Positions 1-12,030 of a stretch of 64,000 bases of DNA are shown here, one piece after another (the stretch's first letter is position 1; every line of letters starts with the position of its first letter). The stretch is from positions 20,412,014 to 20,476,013 of the forward strand of contig CM028916.1 in NCBI GenBank assembly GCA_016801845.1. Reading direction: 5' to 3'. The translations under genes were made by a program, and so were the position numbers. A model generated the notes under the pieces. That model worked only from the letters and a program-made list of their open reading frames with translations, did no database searches and was not told the DNA's origin. The stretch comes from Polydactylus sextarius (lineage: Eukaryota > Chordata > Actinopteri > Polynemidae).

Positions 1-848
1 CTGCAATTTCAAAGTTCACTTTACCTTCAGGTTTTGTCAGAACAATCTGTGTTTTTTGTGCTATCGTTGTGTGGAAGGAAACTGATGTACAGCCTGCACA
101 ATGGGGACAGAGCAAGAAAAGAAGGTTCCTCTCAACTCAAAGTGATACCGAGAAGAGGGCGGTTATGCTAAGACAATAAAGATACCAGACAAGACCACGA
201 TTTCTAATATTTTGTTGTTCATGTGCTTGACTATTTTTGGAGATTATTATAAAATTCTTTCATTAGACAATTCTTGAAGAAATAAGTGGTTCATATATCA
301 GTTTTAAGTTAAGATTGCATTTAATTAAAAAACATTTTCACAGATGTAATTACAAAAAAAAAAAAAAAAAAAGTTTTTTTTTTTTTTAAAAAAAAAGAAA
401 AAAATTAAAAATGTCAATTCAAATGTGGCACATTACTATTCATCATTACTTCACGAGCTGTGTGCTGAGTCTTTGCAGTTACACATCTCATCTACTTTCA
501 ATATGAGGAATTTTGCACTTGCAAGAGGTGAAAACATTTTTAGCTGCATCACGTCAACTGTCTTATTCTGATGCACCAAACAGTGACTGCTGATGTGTGT
601 TACTTTACCTTCACATAGCAATTTTAGAAACACACTATCCACCACCCTCATTAGAGCGATGGAAATTTTGACAAAGCTTTTTCAAAAATGTCTTTAGTCT
701 TTCAGTCAGTAAATGAAATGACGAGGCCTTATGTTATGAAATGATTGATGATCTCACACAGTAACAGGGACAAACATGTGATCTTGACACACAGGCCACA
801 GACGTAAATGTCCAGTTGGAAGGACTGAGGTAATATTCACATCCTCAT
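1..848. other. Sequence downstream of b3gnt5, no gene seen
   Basis: AT-rich, with an A/T homopolymer block at about 353-410. No reading frame here resembles a protein I recognise. It may hold an extended b3gnt5 3' UTR. Confidence 0.5.
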
Positions 849-929
849 TTTATTATGAGAAACAGGATGACTGCTAATCTTCCTGTCACACACACACACA
901 CAGCGACACATGCTCAAACCTGGATAATA
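849..929 (-). other. b3gnt5: b3gnt5 3' UTR with polyadenylation signal
   Basis: Downstream of the stop, the minus strand carries AATAAA at 854-849, about 75 bases past the stop codon. This is the first such hexamer and would give a very short 3' UTR. Further signals below position 840 cannot be excluded. A short CA repeat lies at 889-902. Confidence 0.5.
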
Positions 930-2084
930 CTACAAAAATGCAGCCTTGCAGGGGTATGTGTTAACGTAATAAGGGTTACAAAGGAGAGCCATTTTCATGG
1001 CAGTGCAGTAAAGCCATCCTCTGAGTCCAGAGGTCTTCTGTTTAACCTGCGGGTGTGTCGCTGCCTTCCACAGGTTATAGATATCCTCCACGTGACCATG
1101 TGAGGTCATCATCTGCTCATAGATGCATGTGTGGTAAGGCGCTTTTCCTTCCCCTGAGAAAAAGACATGATCCTGCGGCGTCACACCGATGGCGTTGGCA
1201 CAGATGCCCATGAACACATCGTCTATGTAAATAGAAGCGTTCAGGGTCAGCGTGGCATGATAGATTTTGTCTGCCACGTCATTGGAGACGACGTACCCAG
1301 CCCCGGCCGTGTAGTCAGGGTACGCCAACCACTGATACATCTCGAAGGGCACGTAGTACTTGCTGTCTTTGCTGCGAATGGGTGGTGCCCCCCTGTGCAC
1401 TCGACCAATCCAGAACTCCGTGACATGCCTGGCACTCGCATCCTGCAGGTAGCTCACCAGGTTGGGCATGTGCACGAAGATGTCGTCGTCGGCGGTCATG
1501 AGGAAACGAGCGTGTGCGCAGCGGCTGTGCATCCAGTGGAACTGTAGGATCAGTTTCAGTGTCAAGTTATGGAAAGAGTCCAAGAAGTCCTGTTGGATCA
1601 AGTCACCGTAGAGATGGTCCTCATGGATCAGCTGCTCCTGAGAGCCAACGCCGCTCTGTAACGAGTCCTCCGCCTTGGTCCGAGATGCACCTAAAGCAAA
1701 CAGCACCTTTACTGTCACGCCCAGAGCATTTTGGATATAGGTCTCGTTCCCCCAGGTGGATCTGATGGCATTTCGCCTCTCAAAATTCTCTGGACACGTT
1801 TTGACAAAGAGGAGCAGGAGGACGTCCTTTTCGGCACATTTATGCGGGTGGTCCAGCAGGTAGTGGAAGTTGCTGAAGGTTCTAGCTTCCTCGCGTGGAA
1901 TGGTCAGGCTCTTGTTAATGTAGATGAAGCTGTTGACCAAGTAACGGTAGGAGTAGGACTTGACATGGCTGACAACGCTGTTGTCCAGCTGCTCCCAGCA
2001 AACCATGACCACTGATAGCACCAGGCAGGTGGTCATCAGCTGCACGAAGTGGCATCTTCGTACTCGGCGTAATTTCAAAAACAT
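930..2084 (-). CDS. b3gnt5: Lactosylceramide beta-1,3-N-acetylglucosaminyltransferase (B3GNT5 type)
   Basis: One uninterrupted 384-codon reading frame, as is usual for this family. It encodes a Golgi type II membrane glycosyltransferase of family GT31 that adds GlcNAc in beta-1,3 linkage to lactosylceramide, starting lacto/neolacto-series glycolipids. Seen: a short basic cytosolic tail, a signal-anchor around residues 14-31, the stem motif SYSYRYLVNS, a DDD metal-binding triad at 199-201 in TADDDIFVHMPN, the block FWIGRVHRGAPPIR, and IDDVFMG at 287-293. N-glycosylation sequons lie at about N57, N113, N173 and N282. The C-terminus NTYPCKAAFL matches the family end. Similarity is closest to B3GNT5 rather than other B3GNT/B3GALT members. 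Teleosts have a and b paralogues; I cannot tell which this is. An AG lies two bases before the ATG, so the 5' UTR may be on separate exons upstream. Confidence 0.93.
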   Translation of the reverse strand: MFLKLRRVRRCHFVQLMTTCLVLSVVMVCWEQLDNSVVSHVKSYSYRYLVNSFIYINKSLTIPREEARTFSNFHYLLDHPHKCAEKDVLLLLFVKTCPENFERRNAIRSTWGNETYIQNALGVTVKVLFALGASRTKAEDSLQSGVGSQEQLIHEDHLYGDLIQQDFLDSFHNLTLKLILQFHWMHSRCAHARFLMTADDDIFVHMPNLVSYLQDASARHVTEFWIGRVHRGAPPIRSKDSKYYVPFEMYQWLAYPDYTAGAGYVVSNDVADKIYHATLTLNASIYIDDVFMGICANAIGVTPQDHVFFSGEGKAPYHTCIYEQMMTSHGHVEDIYNLWKAATHPQVKQKTSGLRGWLYCTAMKMALLCNPYYVNTYPCKAAFL

Positions 2085-2300
2085 CCTGGAATCTTGTCAC
2101 CCCGTGGCGGTGGTCCCGGTCTCGGTCTGGTGGGTGACGACGGCGGAGCAGCTGGCCGAGAGAAGGTGACTGAGGTTGCAGAGGTTGCGAGTGTTGTTCC
2201 AGTGCCTCGGAGCAGCACGTTGTGGGTCTTCCATCCTAGGATTTCCACATTGAGTAAGAGGCAGAGGCGACGGCGGCGGGAATCACTGGTTCAGCAGGGA
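2085..2300 (-). promoter_or_regulatory. b3gnt5: GC-rich 5' flank of b3gnt5
   Basis: Markedly richer in GC and CpG than its surroundings, with several CGG/GCC runs, immediately upstream of the b3gnt5 ATG. It probably contains 5' UTR and/or promoter. No TATA box is evident and the transcription start cannot be placed. Confidence 0.35.
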
Positions 2301-4470
2301 AACTTCAAAACTAAAACGCGTACAAACAAGATTCACCTTTCACTCATTATCTGAAAGAAAAGAAAAAGAAAGGTCGAATGAAGGTTTTGCTGAAACAAAC
2401 AAAACATTACGTTTTGACAGACGGATGTAGAAAGAGTGTACTTGTTTTGTGCAACATGTTTGGTGATCATCAAAGAAGATTACAACTACACATCTGTCAG
2501 TAGAAAAAAATGGTCTAACGGTTGTGTCGCAGGTAAATGAAGCTGCGACGGCGGGACTTTTTCCTGTGGTTGGATTTCACCTTTGCATTTACGAGCGGGT
2601 GCATGCAAATTCATTCACTGGTGCTCGGCATTTCTGTAAAGTGTTGTATAGTTCGCTGAAAAGACAAACGTTTAGAGGGTACATGAATTTTAGGCGGCAG
2701 GGGAGTGGGGGTAATGGTGATGGCAGGGTGGGGGTCGTGTTGAATGCAAAAGCCTACACAGCAAAAGTTGCAAAACAAGCTCGTCCATAATGGAGGGCTT
2801 TAAGGTGCAGACCCACTGAAATCGCTGAGAGTCATAGAAAGTGTTGGGACACAATAGACACAGCTAGAATAGCTCTGTGGCACAATGCGCTACAAGAATA
2901 GCCCGCTTCCGCCCCGGGGCCTGGACTGACACCAAGGGGGGATCATGATGGGCCCGGGGCCTGGGACTCCCACTGCACCCTGGGAGCTTTTTAAACATCA
3001 CTGGATGGCCTGTGTTTAATGGGGTCACCGGCTTATAAATGGTTTTCTCTTCTCTCTGGCTGATGATGAAAAACTCTGCTTCACCTCTGGTTCACATCAG
3101 CTTCATGCTCAAACACAGAACAACTCACTGTCACACACAGATCCTGGTTATATAGAGAACCTGTTGAGACCAGAACAGACACTTTGCTTGGCAGCTGGTC
3201 CGCCATAAAGAAGTTTTGTCAAGCAGATTTATAGAGATTGTTGCTTTATTTATGGCTGATATGGTGAGAAACATGTGTAACAATTAGCCTGTGACCTACT
3301 ATGAGAGATTGTTATGTAACAGATCATTTTCTTTTTTAGCTTGAGAGGTTTGATACCCACACTTATTTTTAAAATCCCCCATCCCAACATAAATCTGTGT
3401 CTATAGCCCTAAAATCAACTTTAAAATAAAAAAACCAAAAAAAAAAAAACCAAACCTACAGTAGCAATGTAAATATAAATGTTATAGGAATATTTCTGTG
3501 GCTGAAAGTGTCCACATGTTCTGTAAAACAATAGTTCAATATACTAGGCTTCTTGTTACTTCCCTTTCCCCTAGGCATTTTTCACATTGTCGACATTTTT
3601 TGAACAACTTAAGTTTGACCAAACTCAGACATGTTAGAGCAGAAGCAGAAATCAGAAATCAGCCTTTACATTGCATAAGGGCTCTCTCTCTCACATACAC
3701 ACACACTAACACATATGTTCGTTATCATCGTTATGTATATGGAAGTGGAAAGTCCACTGAGACATGCAGATGTGCCCTTGTTCCTCATTGTCATGTTAAC
3801 ACCCAGATTACAAGCATTTTATTTATTTTATTTTGCAGGGTGATGTGAATTTAACTTCCCGGACGACAGTTTGCATCATGGTGTACCTTGTTTTCACGGT
3901 TGGAAAATCACAATAGATAAGCAGCTGACCAGTGCCATTCTGGTCACCACATAGAGACTTGGTTCATGTTACAGGCGTCTGTGCCATCTGCCAACACAGT
4001 GACTCTGCTTAACTGACAATATGTCCCTCAAAAAAAAAAAAAAAAAATGTGATGATGTGGAATTTGACTTTTTCTTTTTTTTTTTTTTTTTTTTTTTTGG
4101 TTACTTTCCTCAGAGAATTAATCTGACTGTGTGTCTGTAGCTCATGAAAGACTTGTGGATGTTTAGAGTTTATTCTAATTAGGTTATTTACTGGAGGTGT
4201 TGTCGCCCTCGTGTTCTGTAAATAGGTTGTAGACTAGCACACTAACACTGTGTTAACAGTAACTCACACACACACACTGAGAAACAGAGACGCACAAACA
4301 CAAGTGTTGATCCTCAGCTGTATCTAAAACTAGCGCCCTGAAAGTGAACCACCCCACTAACATATTTCCAAAGTCACCATTTTTATAAATAGAGTTGAAA
4401 CACGAAGAGGAAATGGACGAGGAGGAGTACAACTCACCGGCGACAAATTCAATATGTGTGGATCCTCCAA

Positions 4471-4507
<37 letters not shown>

Positions 4508-4512
4508 TGTAG
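4471..4512. repeat. CAG/TAG trinucleotide tract
   Basis: A run of about eight CAG/AGC units passing into TAG/TAGT-type units. It is not inside any gene I can support. Confidence 0.8.
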
Positions 4513-4992
4513 TAGAGGTAGTGGCAATAGTTTCCCGTCTCCTTTTCCTGCTCTCTGCTCCAACTTTACTTTTCCTTCAGGTGAAAAGTCAAACATATGT
4601 CAGACATGATCAATCCTTCGGGTTTTACCAGGTAAACGGCCACCTCCCTGTGTTTATATGGAGGATGCGGAGCGTGCGTGCGTGTGTGTGTGTCTCACCA
4701 ATCCTCCCCCACCGTCAGTGTGGAGACTCTGAGTGACTCCTGATGAAGCCGCTTCTCTCACCGTTGATGTGGGTGTGGTCTGATCTCCGCACTGTAAAAC
4801 ACCAGTCGCTGAACCAGTGGAATCAACTGGTCAATCCAACACTTCAACATAAACTTGTTTGTTTTTCTTTGAATTTTCTTCACTGAGTTTACAACGCTTC
4901 GTTTCAATTATTTTCTGAGGCAAGTTTGGTGTGGTGGTGTCCTATAAAATAAAACAAGATACATTTTAAAAAAATAATTTCAAATGTTTTTC

Positions 4993-4993
<1 letters not shown>

Positions 4994-5049
<56 letters not shown>

Positions 5050-5050
5050 T
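4994..5050. repeat. (CTTT)n microsatellite
   Basis: About 14 uninterrupted CTTT units, followed by imperfect T-rich sequence. Confidence 0.95.
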
Positions 5051-8000
5051 TTCTTTTTAATTCAAGTATGTTGTTTTTGAATGAAAACTGAAAAACTGTT
5101 GCTTGTCTTGGCTGGGTTAGTGATAAGTGATGAGTCAGGTCTGTGGAAAGGTTTAATTTTAAAGGGCTTCAACTTGCACTTTAGTCCATAATAACATGAT
5201 AGAACAGTCTATTTTACATTGTTAACAGGAAGGGCCCCATATCGATAAGGACAGAAACAACCAAAGTCTTTCTGGGTAAGTTGAACAGGAGAGCAGAGAG
5301 TAGAGAACATGTAGAGAGTTTGGCTGTTAAGTGGTTATTTGGGGTGAAAGGTGGGACTAGATCTATTTATGATGTAACACAACACGACACAACCTTGACA
5401 GATCCTACAAGGTTAAATTGACTTTTAAGTCAAAGAGATTATCAACTTATGACCTGGCAGCCTGGTCTATGAACATGAAAATTATTAAAATACATACAAT
5501 TTACAAATCAAACTACTGGTCCATGCATCTCATAAGCTCAGCCTGAGCAGTTGGCATGGCAACACACTTTTTTTCTTACTTTACATATTTCCGCTGATTG
5601 AAAGTCTCTTCAGGTTATTGTAAATATAATTGTAAATCGCATTAGAAGTGTTTTTCTATTGCAGCTTAAAGACATTGTTCCATTTCTTGGCCAAACAGTA
5701 TGTTTCCCCTCATTACAGGTATGCAGGTGTCAGTTTAAAGAAACATCATTTTCCATGCGGTTGACTCTGTGGTGTTTCTGGTGATGTGATGTTTATATGT
5801 CAGCCTATAGAAAATCAGGTTCATATACTTTTTTTTTTTTTTTTTTTTTTTTTGATGTCTGTGTAACTAGGCCAAGCCAGAAAATTCAGTTGCAGTGCAC
5901 ACTATAGATTTGTTTGTGTACGAAGAACAAAACTGTGGCTCAAAGGCTCCAAATGCAAGAAAAAAGTGGTATATATCAATTTAACATCAGGTTACTCAAA
6001 AAAACAAAAAACAAAAAAACAACTGAGGTAATTGGTTATTTGCTTATTTACTGTTTAGTTCAGTCTGAGACAAACAAGCAGTCTTCACACTGACAAACCT
6101 GCTTTAATGAAGCAGCTGCTCAGAGTTTCACCTGAGAGTTCAGCCACCGACAGTTACAGTTGATGGATGTCTAAAAATAAACTCAATGACCTGATTAGAA
6201 GAAATGTTTGTCAGGTCACAAATGGAAGAAGACCACAGTATGAGGTCCTGCTATGCACATGACTGAAGCATCATGGGATTTTTTTTCAGGAGAGAGTGTA
6301 AAAAAAGAGGTATGTGTAGGCCTCTTACTCGCGCATGTGAAAAATCAACACTCGCTTCTTTGTTACAGCAGCAGAACCCACATTTAGCTGGTGATTCCTG
6401 CATTCACAATGAATGAAAACCACAGACCGAAGCAGTAAAATACTTGCATGCTTGTATTCACCTCTTTCTGCGTGACAACATGAGTCAAATCATCTGGCTA
6501 TTCTCCAGTGTTACAGTGTTACCATGTTTTACATGACTAATTCTTTGTAACTTGGTAACTAACTAAATAAATATACACTAAATAAAAATATACACTGTGA
6601 TTGCTGTGTGTTACCTGCTTAATTTCATGAACTCTGACAGCTGTAGCCTCATATTAGCTTCAGTTGAGTTGTGTTAGAAAGTGATTCATGGCTGATCGAT
6701 ATATACAGACGTGAAGACTTAAAAATGGCAGTCGACAGTATCTCAAACTGATATTTTTTTATTAGCTACTTAAACAAGAAAAAAGAAATAAACCAGAAAT
6801 CCTACCTTGTAGCTGTATATGTCCCAGAATCAATGTGTAATATTTCGAGTTATGGCCTAAAACATGTCTGTTCAATGGCCTAGAACATGTCTGTCCTAGG
6901 TCATAGAACAGTCTGTGTGAATGTTTCCTTCAAAGTTGTCACAGCGTTCCATCAAAAAACACGTTTTGTGAGGTCACAGTAACCTAATCAAAGCAGTTTA
7001 TTTTTGAAAACACTCCTTGAGGGTGTTGTTGAGATATCGTTTTAATAAAAACGGGTCTGACAGGTGCAGAAGCAAACGCCACAACGCCTCCTTTGTCGTC
7101 ATCGTGGAGGAATAAAAAACCACAGGCAGAAATCTTGTGAGATGTGGCCCATGTGTTCTCAGCCACGACTGCACCTACATGCAAACAGACAAATTCACAT
7201 GGGAGACACATGACAAACATTTGCTTTGCTTTTTGTTGAACCACCCGTCGATTGGAGATGCGGATGCAGGCCCTGCTGGTCATCACACAAAGCAAGACAT
7301 TTAGTGATGTATACACACAGTATTAACGTGGTGGTTAATTTAACCTGAGCAAGATCTGACTGAATTATTACCTTTTTACATACACTGTGTGCAAGTTTGT
7401 CTCATTTTGTATCATTTCACTCCAGCTCTGATTGATCTGTGTTTTCCTCGTGTGACAATGACGACAGAAACTGGATGGAGAGAGGTAGATACAGTAACTC
7501 CCACATGACATGAACATGACTTTAAACTCCAACAGCTAAGCACAAATCCTAACCTACGAGTAATAAGTTATAAGATAACTGGATGTTGTTAGCAACCACG
7601 TAGCAACACCTCAGCAACCAGTGGCTTAAAGTTATGTTTGCTTGGTTAGCAGGTACACAAGCTCTCTGATAATAGCAGCATCTACAATCTCACCACTAGT
7701 TGCAGTGAAACTTGTGAAAAATAATGAAGATTAAGTAAAATGAGAGTATGATTCATTTAAATTATTTATTAAATATTATTAAATGTCCCTTGAAATATTT
7801 ATGACACTATATTCATAGACTTATAGAAGTGAAGTATGATATCAGTTATTATGTCATGGCTGTAAAGAAGTTACAGTAATAATGGGAATTTATTTCACAT
7901 CATCGCATCTTATTTGAATTGTGTCTCATGTCACTCAGTTTCAACTACTCATCTACTTTCTTATCTCTCCACTGTCTGTGCTTACTCACACATAATATTT

Positions 8001-10919
8001 TGCGTCAGGCAAAATTTTACGTCCCCCCAAAAAACTTCTTTCATTTACACATTTTTTCTGTTCCAGTTTTTGAACAGTTAGCCAGAAAGAAGTTGTATTT
8101 CAAAGGGTGTGGTTCTGCACCTCTATGTTTTGTATATAATGTATAATGTTGTATAATTTTGTATATAATATATGATATGTCAGTGTAATGTGTCACGGTT
8201 AAATGTGTGGTTTTGCGTCTATCTGGCAACTTTTCAGGCTTAACTGACAACCTCATTATGAAATGCAAGCACCAATGACAATTAAGCGACCATTTTTTTT
8301 CGAGGATTGAAAACGACCTTCATTACCTTCACAGTTTGCATCATTACAGATAAATTTGAATTCAGTTTTGTCAAAGAGTTTGAATAAACCGAGAGGGTGC
8401 TTTAAATCAAATAAATGTTCCCCAAACTTCCCATAAAATGATTGTTCCCCACTCCTCAATGTTCACTTCAATGTAAAATATTTTTGGTAGGAAAGTTAAT
8501 CAGTCAGCAGAGCGGACATTGAGACCACGCTGGGTAAATGTTATGGTATGGCACCTAAATAGCGGCAGCTTTTCCAGCCTTGACAATTTCTCAGAAAATA
8601 AATAAAAAGGCACATTATACTTTCTTCAATAAATAAGCTATATGTAAATCAGTAGCAGTACCTACTGTGTTTGGAATTTGACTACAGACAATATTTGATA
8701 TTAATATTTGACATGCTGATATTTACAGGGTAGGTGTAACCACTTGAAATCAACACACCACATTGCTTTGATGTGGGGCTATTATCATAAACGCCAACAT
8801 TAAACAGAGGTTAGATGTTCATCAAACACTCAAATCACGATCATCACTTTCCAGAGATACTGGATCAGGCTAATGTTGTAGATGTGGCGTAGGTTCAATG
8901 AAAAACCGAAACAAGAAGAAACTAGATTGAGCCTAGAATGAGCCAGTGAATTCATGAAAAATGTGACGTCATAGTGACCTTTGATTACCAAAAATTTAAT
9001 CAGCTCATTTGAAAGGGAGAAAGGACAGGATTTACTGATACATTTATCTGACGCAAAATGAACCCAGACTCACATTTGTATGAATTTGGCTGCAAAAGTT
9101 TGAATGTGTGAACCGACTTCTGATAAAAAAAAACGAAGAGCTTCATGAAAACCACAGCGCCTGCTCCATTAATGAAAGTAAGGGAAACCATACTGACCAT
9201 CACTAAAGTGGTGGATGCTCACAAAGCTTTTAGCTACAGCATCTAATTAATCGTTCTCTCTTGTTAGCTAACAGCAGTGACTGCAAAGGTTAAGTGAAAA
9301 ACTTGTAAGGGAAAGAGGAGGACGCAGAGGAACAGACTGCAGTATATTTATAATTACTCTTCTAAGTGCTTTATAATTGAACTGACATTCAGCTAGGCTA
9401 CTAAAAGCTTCTTCTTTTGGATCCACTTCTTCAGCAGAGAATACCGCGGGGTATGAGTATATACATGTATATCAGCAGAGACCATGGTGCAGTGGTTTCC
9501 TGTCCCATATAATTTAATTAGGAGTTTGCAGCCAGTAATTTGTACTCTCTGTGAAACTTACAAGAACAAAGTTGCACTGAGCTAACATGCTAACATGGAA
9601 CAAAAGAAATGTTTCCAGTATTTACAGAACTGGCTCTTAGCACAGACACCCCCAACACCCCACTCAGCGTTTGTGTTTGGTGAACCTGTGGCCACTGCAG
9701 CCTTAGATTTCTATTCTCGACTGGAAATTGTGAAACTTGGCACAGTTCAGCCACTGTAATCCATCCACTCCAGCGCTGTTCTCACCACACTTGTCGTTAT
9801 CTGAGTAACCGTTGCCTTACGGTCTCTTACGTCATTGGACCTGACTTGTACATGCGCGTCACATCAAAGCAGGTTAGACCAGATATTCCTGATAAATCAG
9901 CCACACCATCATAGCAGGAGTACTCGGAAGTAAGTGTCTTTCAGTCACAAACTACATATATGGTGAAATCACAAGGAAGTTGAACAGTCAGTCAGAGGCT
10001 TCTTGTTCTGCTTGGGTTCTAACCACCAAACCAAACCTAATCTATATCTTGACTGGTGGCACGTGGCTGAAACAGTCAGTTTGACAGAAATATTGTTCTT
10101 CAACCAGCCTCAAGCTAGTTATGACTACAAAGCTCCTCCTACAGTTTCAGAGTAAGGCCGAGTTCAAGGTGCACGATGAGAAGCAAAACCTTTGATTCAA
10201 CAGAGGCTGAACATCCTGTTGCATGATGCCAGTCTTACGACTGGCACGTTGGTGCTGATTGGGTTTGAATTGATTGGATCTAACACGTCTACCAAACTAC
10301 CAAAAGAAAAACTACCCCGAAAGTCTGTTGAAAATGGTTGCACGGTGTTGTGCCGTTAAACCTTCACGAATCCAGTATTTCCAGGTTGTGCACTGATGAG
10401 GCGGCGGAGGCAGCAGACACTTCATTCACCCTGTAAAGAGTAATTTAACCATCACAGTGAATATGAAGCTAAAAACAATAATTTCTTCATCATTAACATC
10501 TTGCATACTACACATTTAACCTTTCACATTATATCACCAAAAAATAAGCAAATTACTAGTGATTCCCTCCAGGTGATCTTGATTTAAGAGGCCAAATATT
10601 TAGTTTTGTGAGGTCTTTGTGACCTTTGATCTAGTAGTAGTAGTTTCACCAGTCTGAACTATTACAATTTGAATTTCATGGCAATTGAAATTCATGAAAT
10701 TCACTCTGGGCATTTAAACAGACATAGATGTTAAGAGTGTACACACATCTCATACACAGTTTATAGTAGTATGATTATACTAAAAGCACTCCAATATAAA
10801 AACATCGAACAACAAGCCTTCCTCCTCATCTCTGGAGATTTGCACCTTTTTCTTTTTTTTATATAAACTATATATTTATTTTCTGTTAACTTTTTTTATT
10901 TCCTGTTAATCTATTTCTT

Positions 10920-10993
10920 TGTGATGTGTTTACACTTTCAAACAGATACATTTCCCCTTGTGGGAGAAATAAAACATGTTCTATTCTATTCTA
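10920..10993 (+). mobile_element. Probable 3' tail of a LINE (L2/Rex-like)
   Basis: The segment has the form TTTCCCCTTGTGGGA, then AATAAA, then tandem TTCTA units. That matches the common 3' end of fish L2/Rex-type LINEs, which finish with a short conserved hairpin region, AATAAA and a pentanucleotide tail. No reverse transcriptase is present, so it is a 5'-truncated copy. The family name is uncertain. Confidence 0.5.
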
Positions 10994-11047
10994 ATTTGTA
11001 TAATTAATTAATTAAAACACAAACACGTCCATATTATCAAAATAGAT

Positions 11048-11996
11048 TTTATTCTAGACCTTGAGATCTGAGTGATATTACAACAGTCAGATCAGGAGGC
11101 TGCAGAACGCAACCATGTGAGTGAGAGAGAAAGAGAGTACAACGTAGGTGAGGGCAAAGACAACACAAAAAAAAAAAAAAAAATCTGCAAATTGGTATTT
11201 ACATGTTCTGTGCTATAATACATCAACAATTAAATCCAAATTTTTATCTTTTTTTTTGTTCATTTTGAATATGTAGCTACAAATAAATCAGAATTACAAA
11301 AGTTTTGAGTACAAAACCTTCAAGGGCTCTCCGACATAGCAAAGATAGAATTAACATTAGTACTTTTGGTAGGAACAAAAAAATAGCAAACACACTTGAA
11401 TGCAGTGTAAAAAGCTTATCATCTAAAAACAAACCATTATAAAATACCATTCCACTGTCATAGACATTGTCTGAAATAGTGTCTTTGTGGTACAGTCCGA
11501 ATGCTGCTGACTGTATTAAAGCAAACTTCAAAATAGTCTTTAGCTTCAGTACAAAAAAAAAAATATTTTTTTTTCTTTTTTATTTAAACAACATTCTGAA
11601 CAAAAAACCTCTGAAACATCTGATGATGATGATGATGATGTGTGTGTGTGTGTGTATCGAGCCATTAGATGTTAGTTATGGCTGCGACATGAGACCTGGA
11701 ATGCCATGAAGTCGACTTGGTTCGACTTTAACCGATCAACCCCAACCACCCCACCCAACGATTCAACGAGTCAGACAAAACACTTTTCGTGTCTGTTTCC
11801 ACCTCTGGGACACTGCAGCCTTTCTGCATCAACTGATTCATCTTTAAGGGTCATTTGAAAACATTAGATGCGTTTATGATGGCTTGAATAAACACACCTC
11901 CCTGTTTCTCCATTTTTAGGCTAAAGTGCAGAGAATAAAAGCCTCTAAAGGGGCTGCTCTTCTTTTTGTGTTTCTCTATGACTGTTTAATGGTATT

Positions 11997-12030
<34 letters not shown>

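Larger units (their letters stand above)
2301..11047. other. Intergenic spacer between b3gnt5 and tbl1xr1
   Basis: No protein-coding exon recognised. It contains A/T homopolymers (4029-4047, about 4077-4098, 5829-5853), a CAG/TAG trinucleotide tract near 4471-4512, a CTTT repeat near 4994-5050, a two-copy 23-base tandem at about 6852-6897, a GC-rich patch at 2905-2990 with the block GGGGCCTGG twice, and a LINE-like tail at about 10920-10993. Everything else looks like unique AT-rich DNA. Confidence 0.6.

Noticed and set aside
1167..1547. Plus-strand 126-codon frame (and others) opposite b3gnt5
   Set aside because: Antisense shadow of a conserved coding exon; the sense strand matches B3GNT5 throughout.
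4994..5050. Regular repeat considered as a CRISPR-like array
   Set aside because: A pure CTTT microsatellite without spacers; the genome is eukaryotic.
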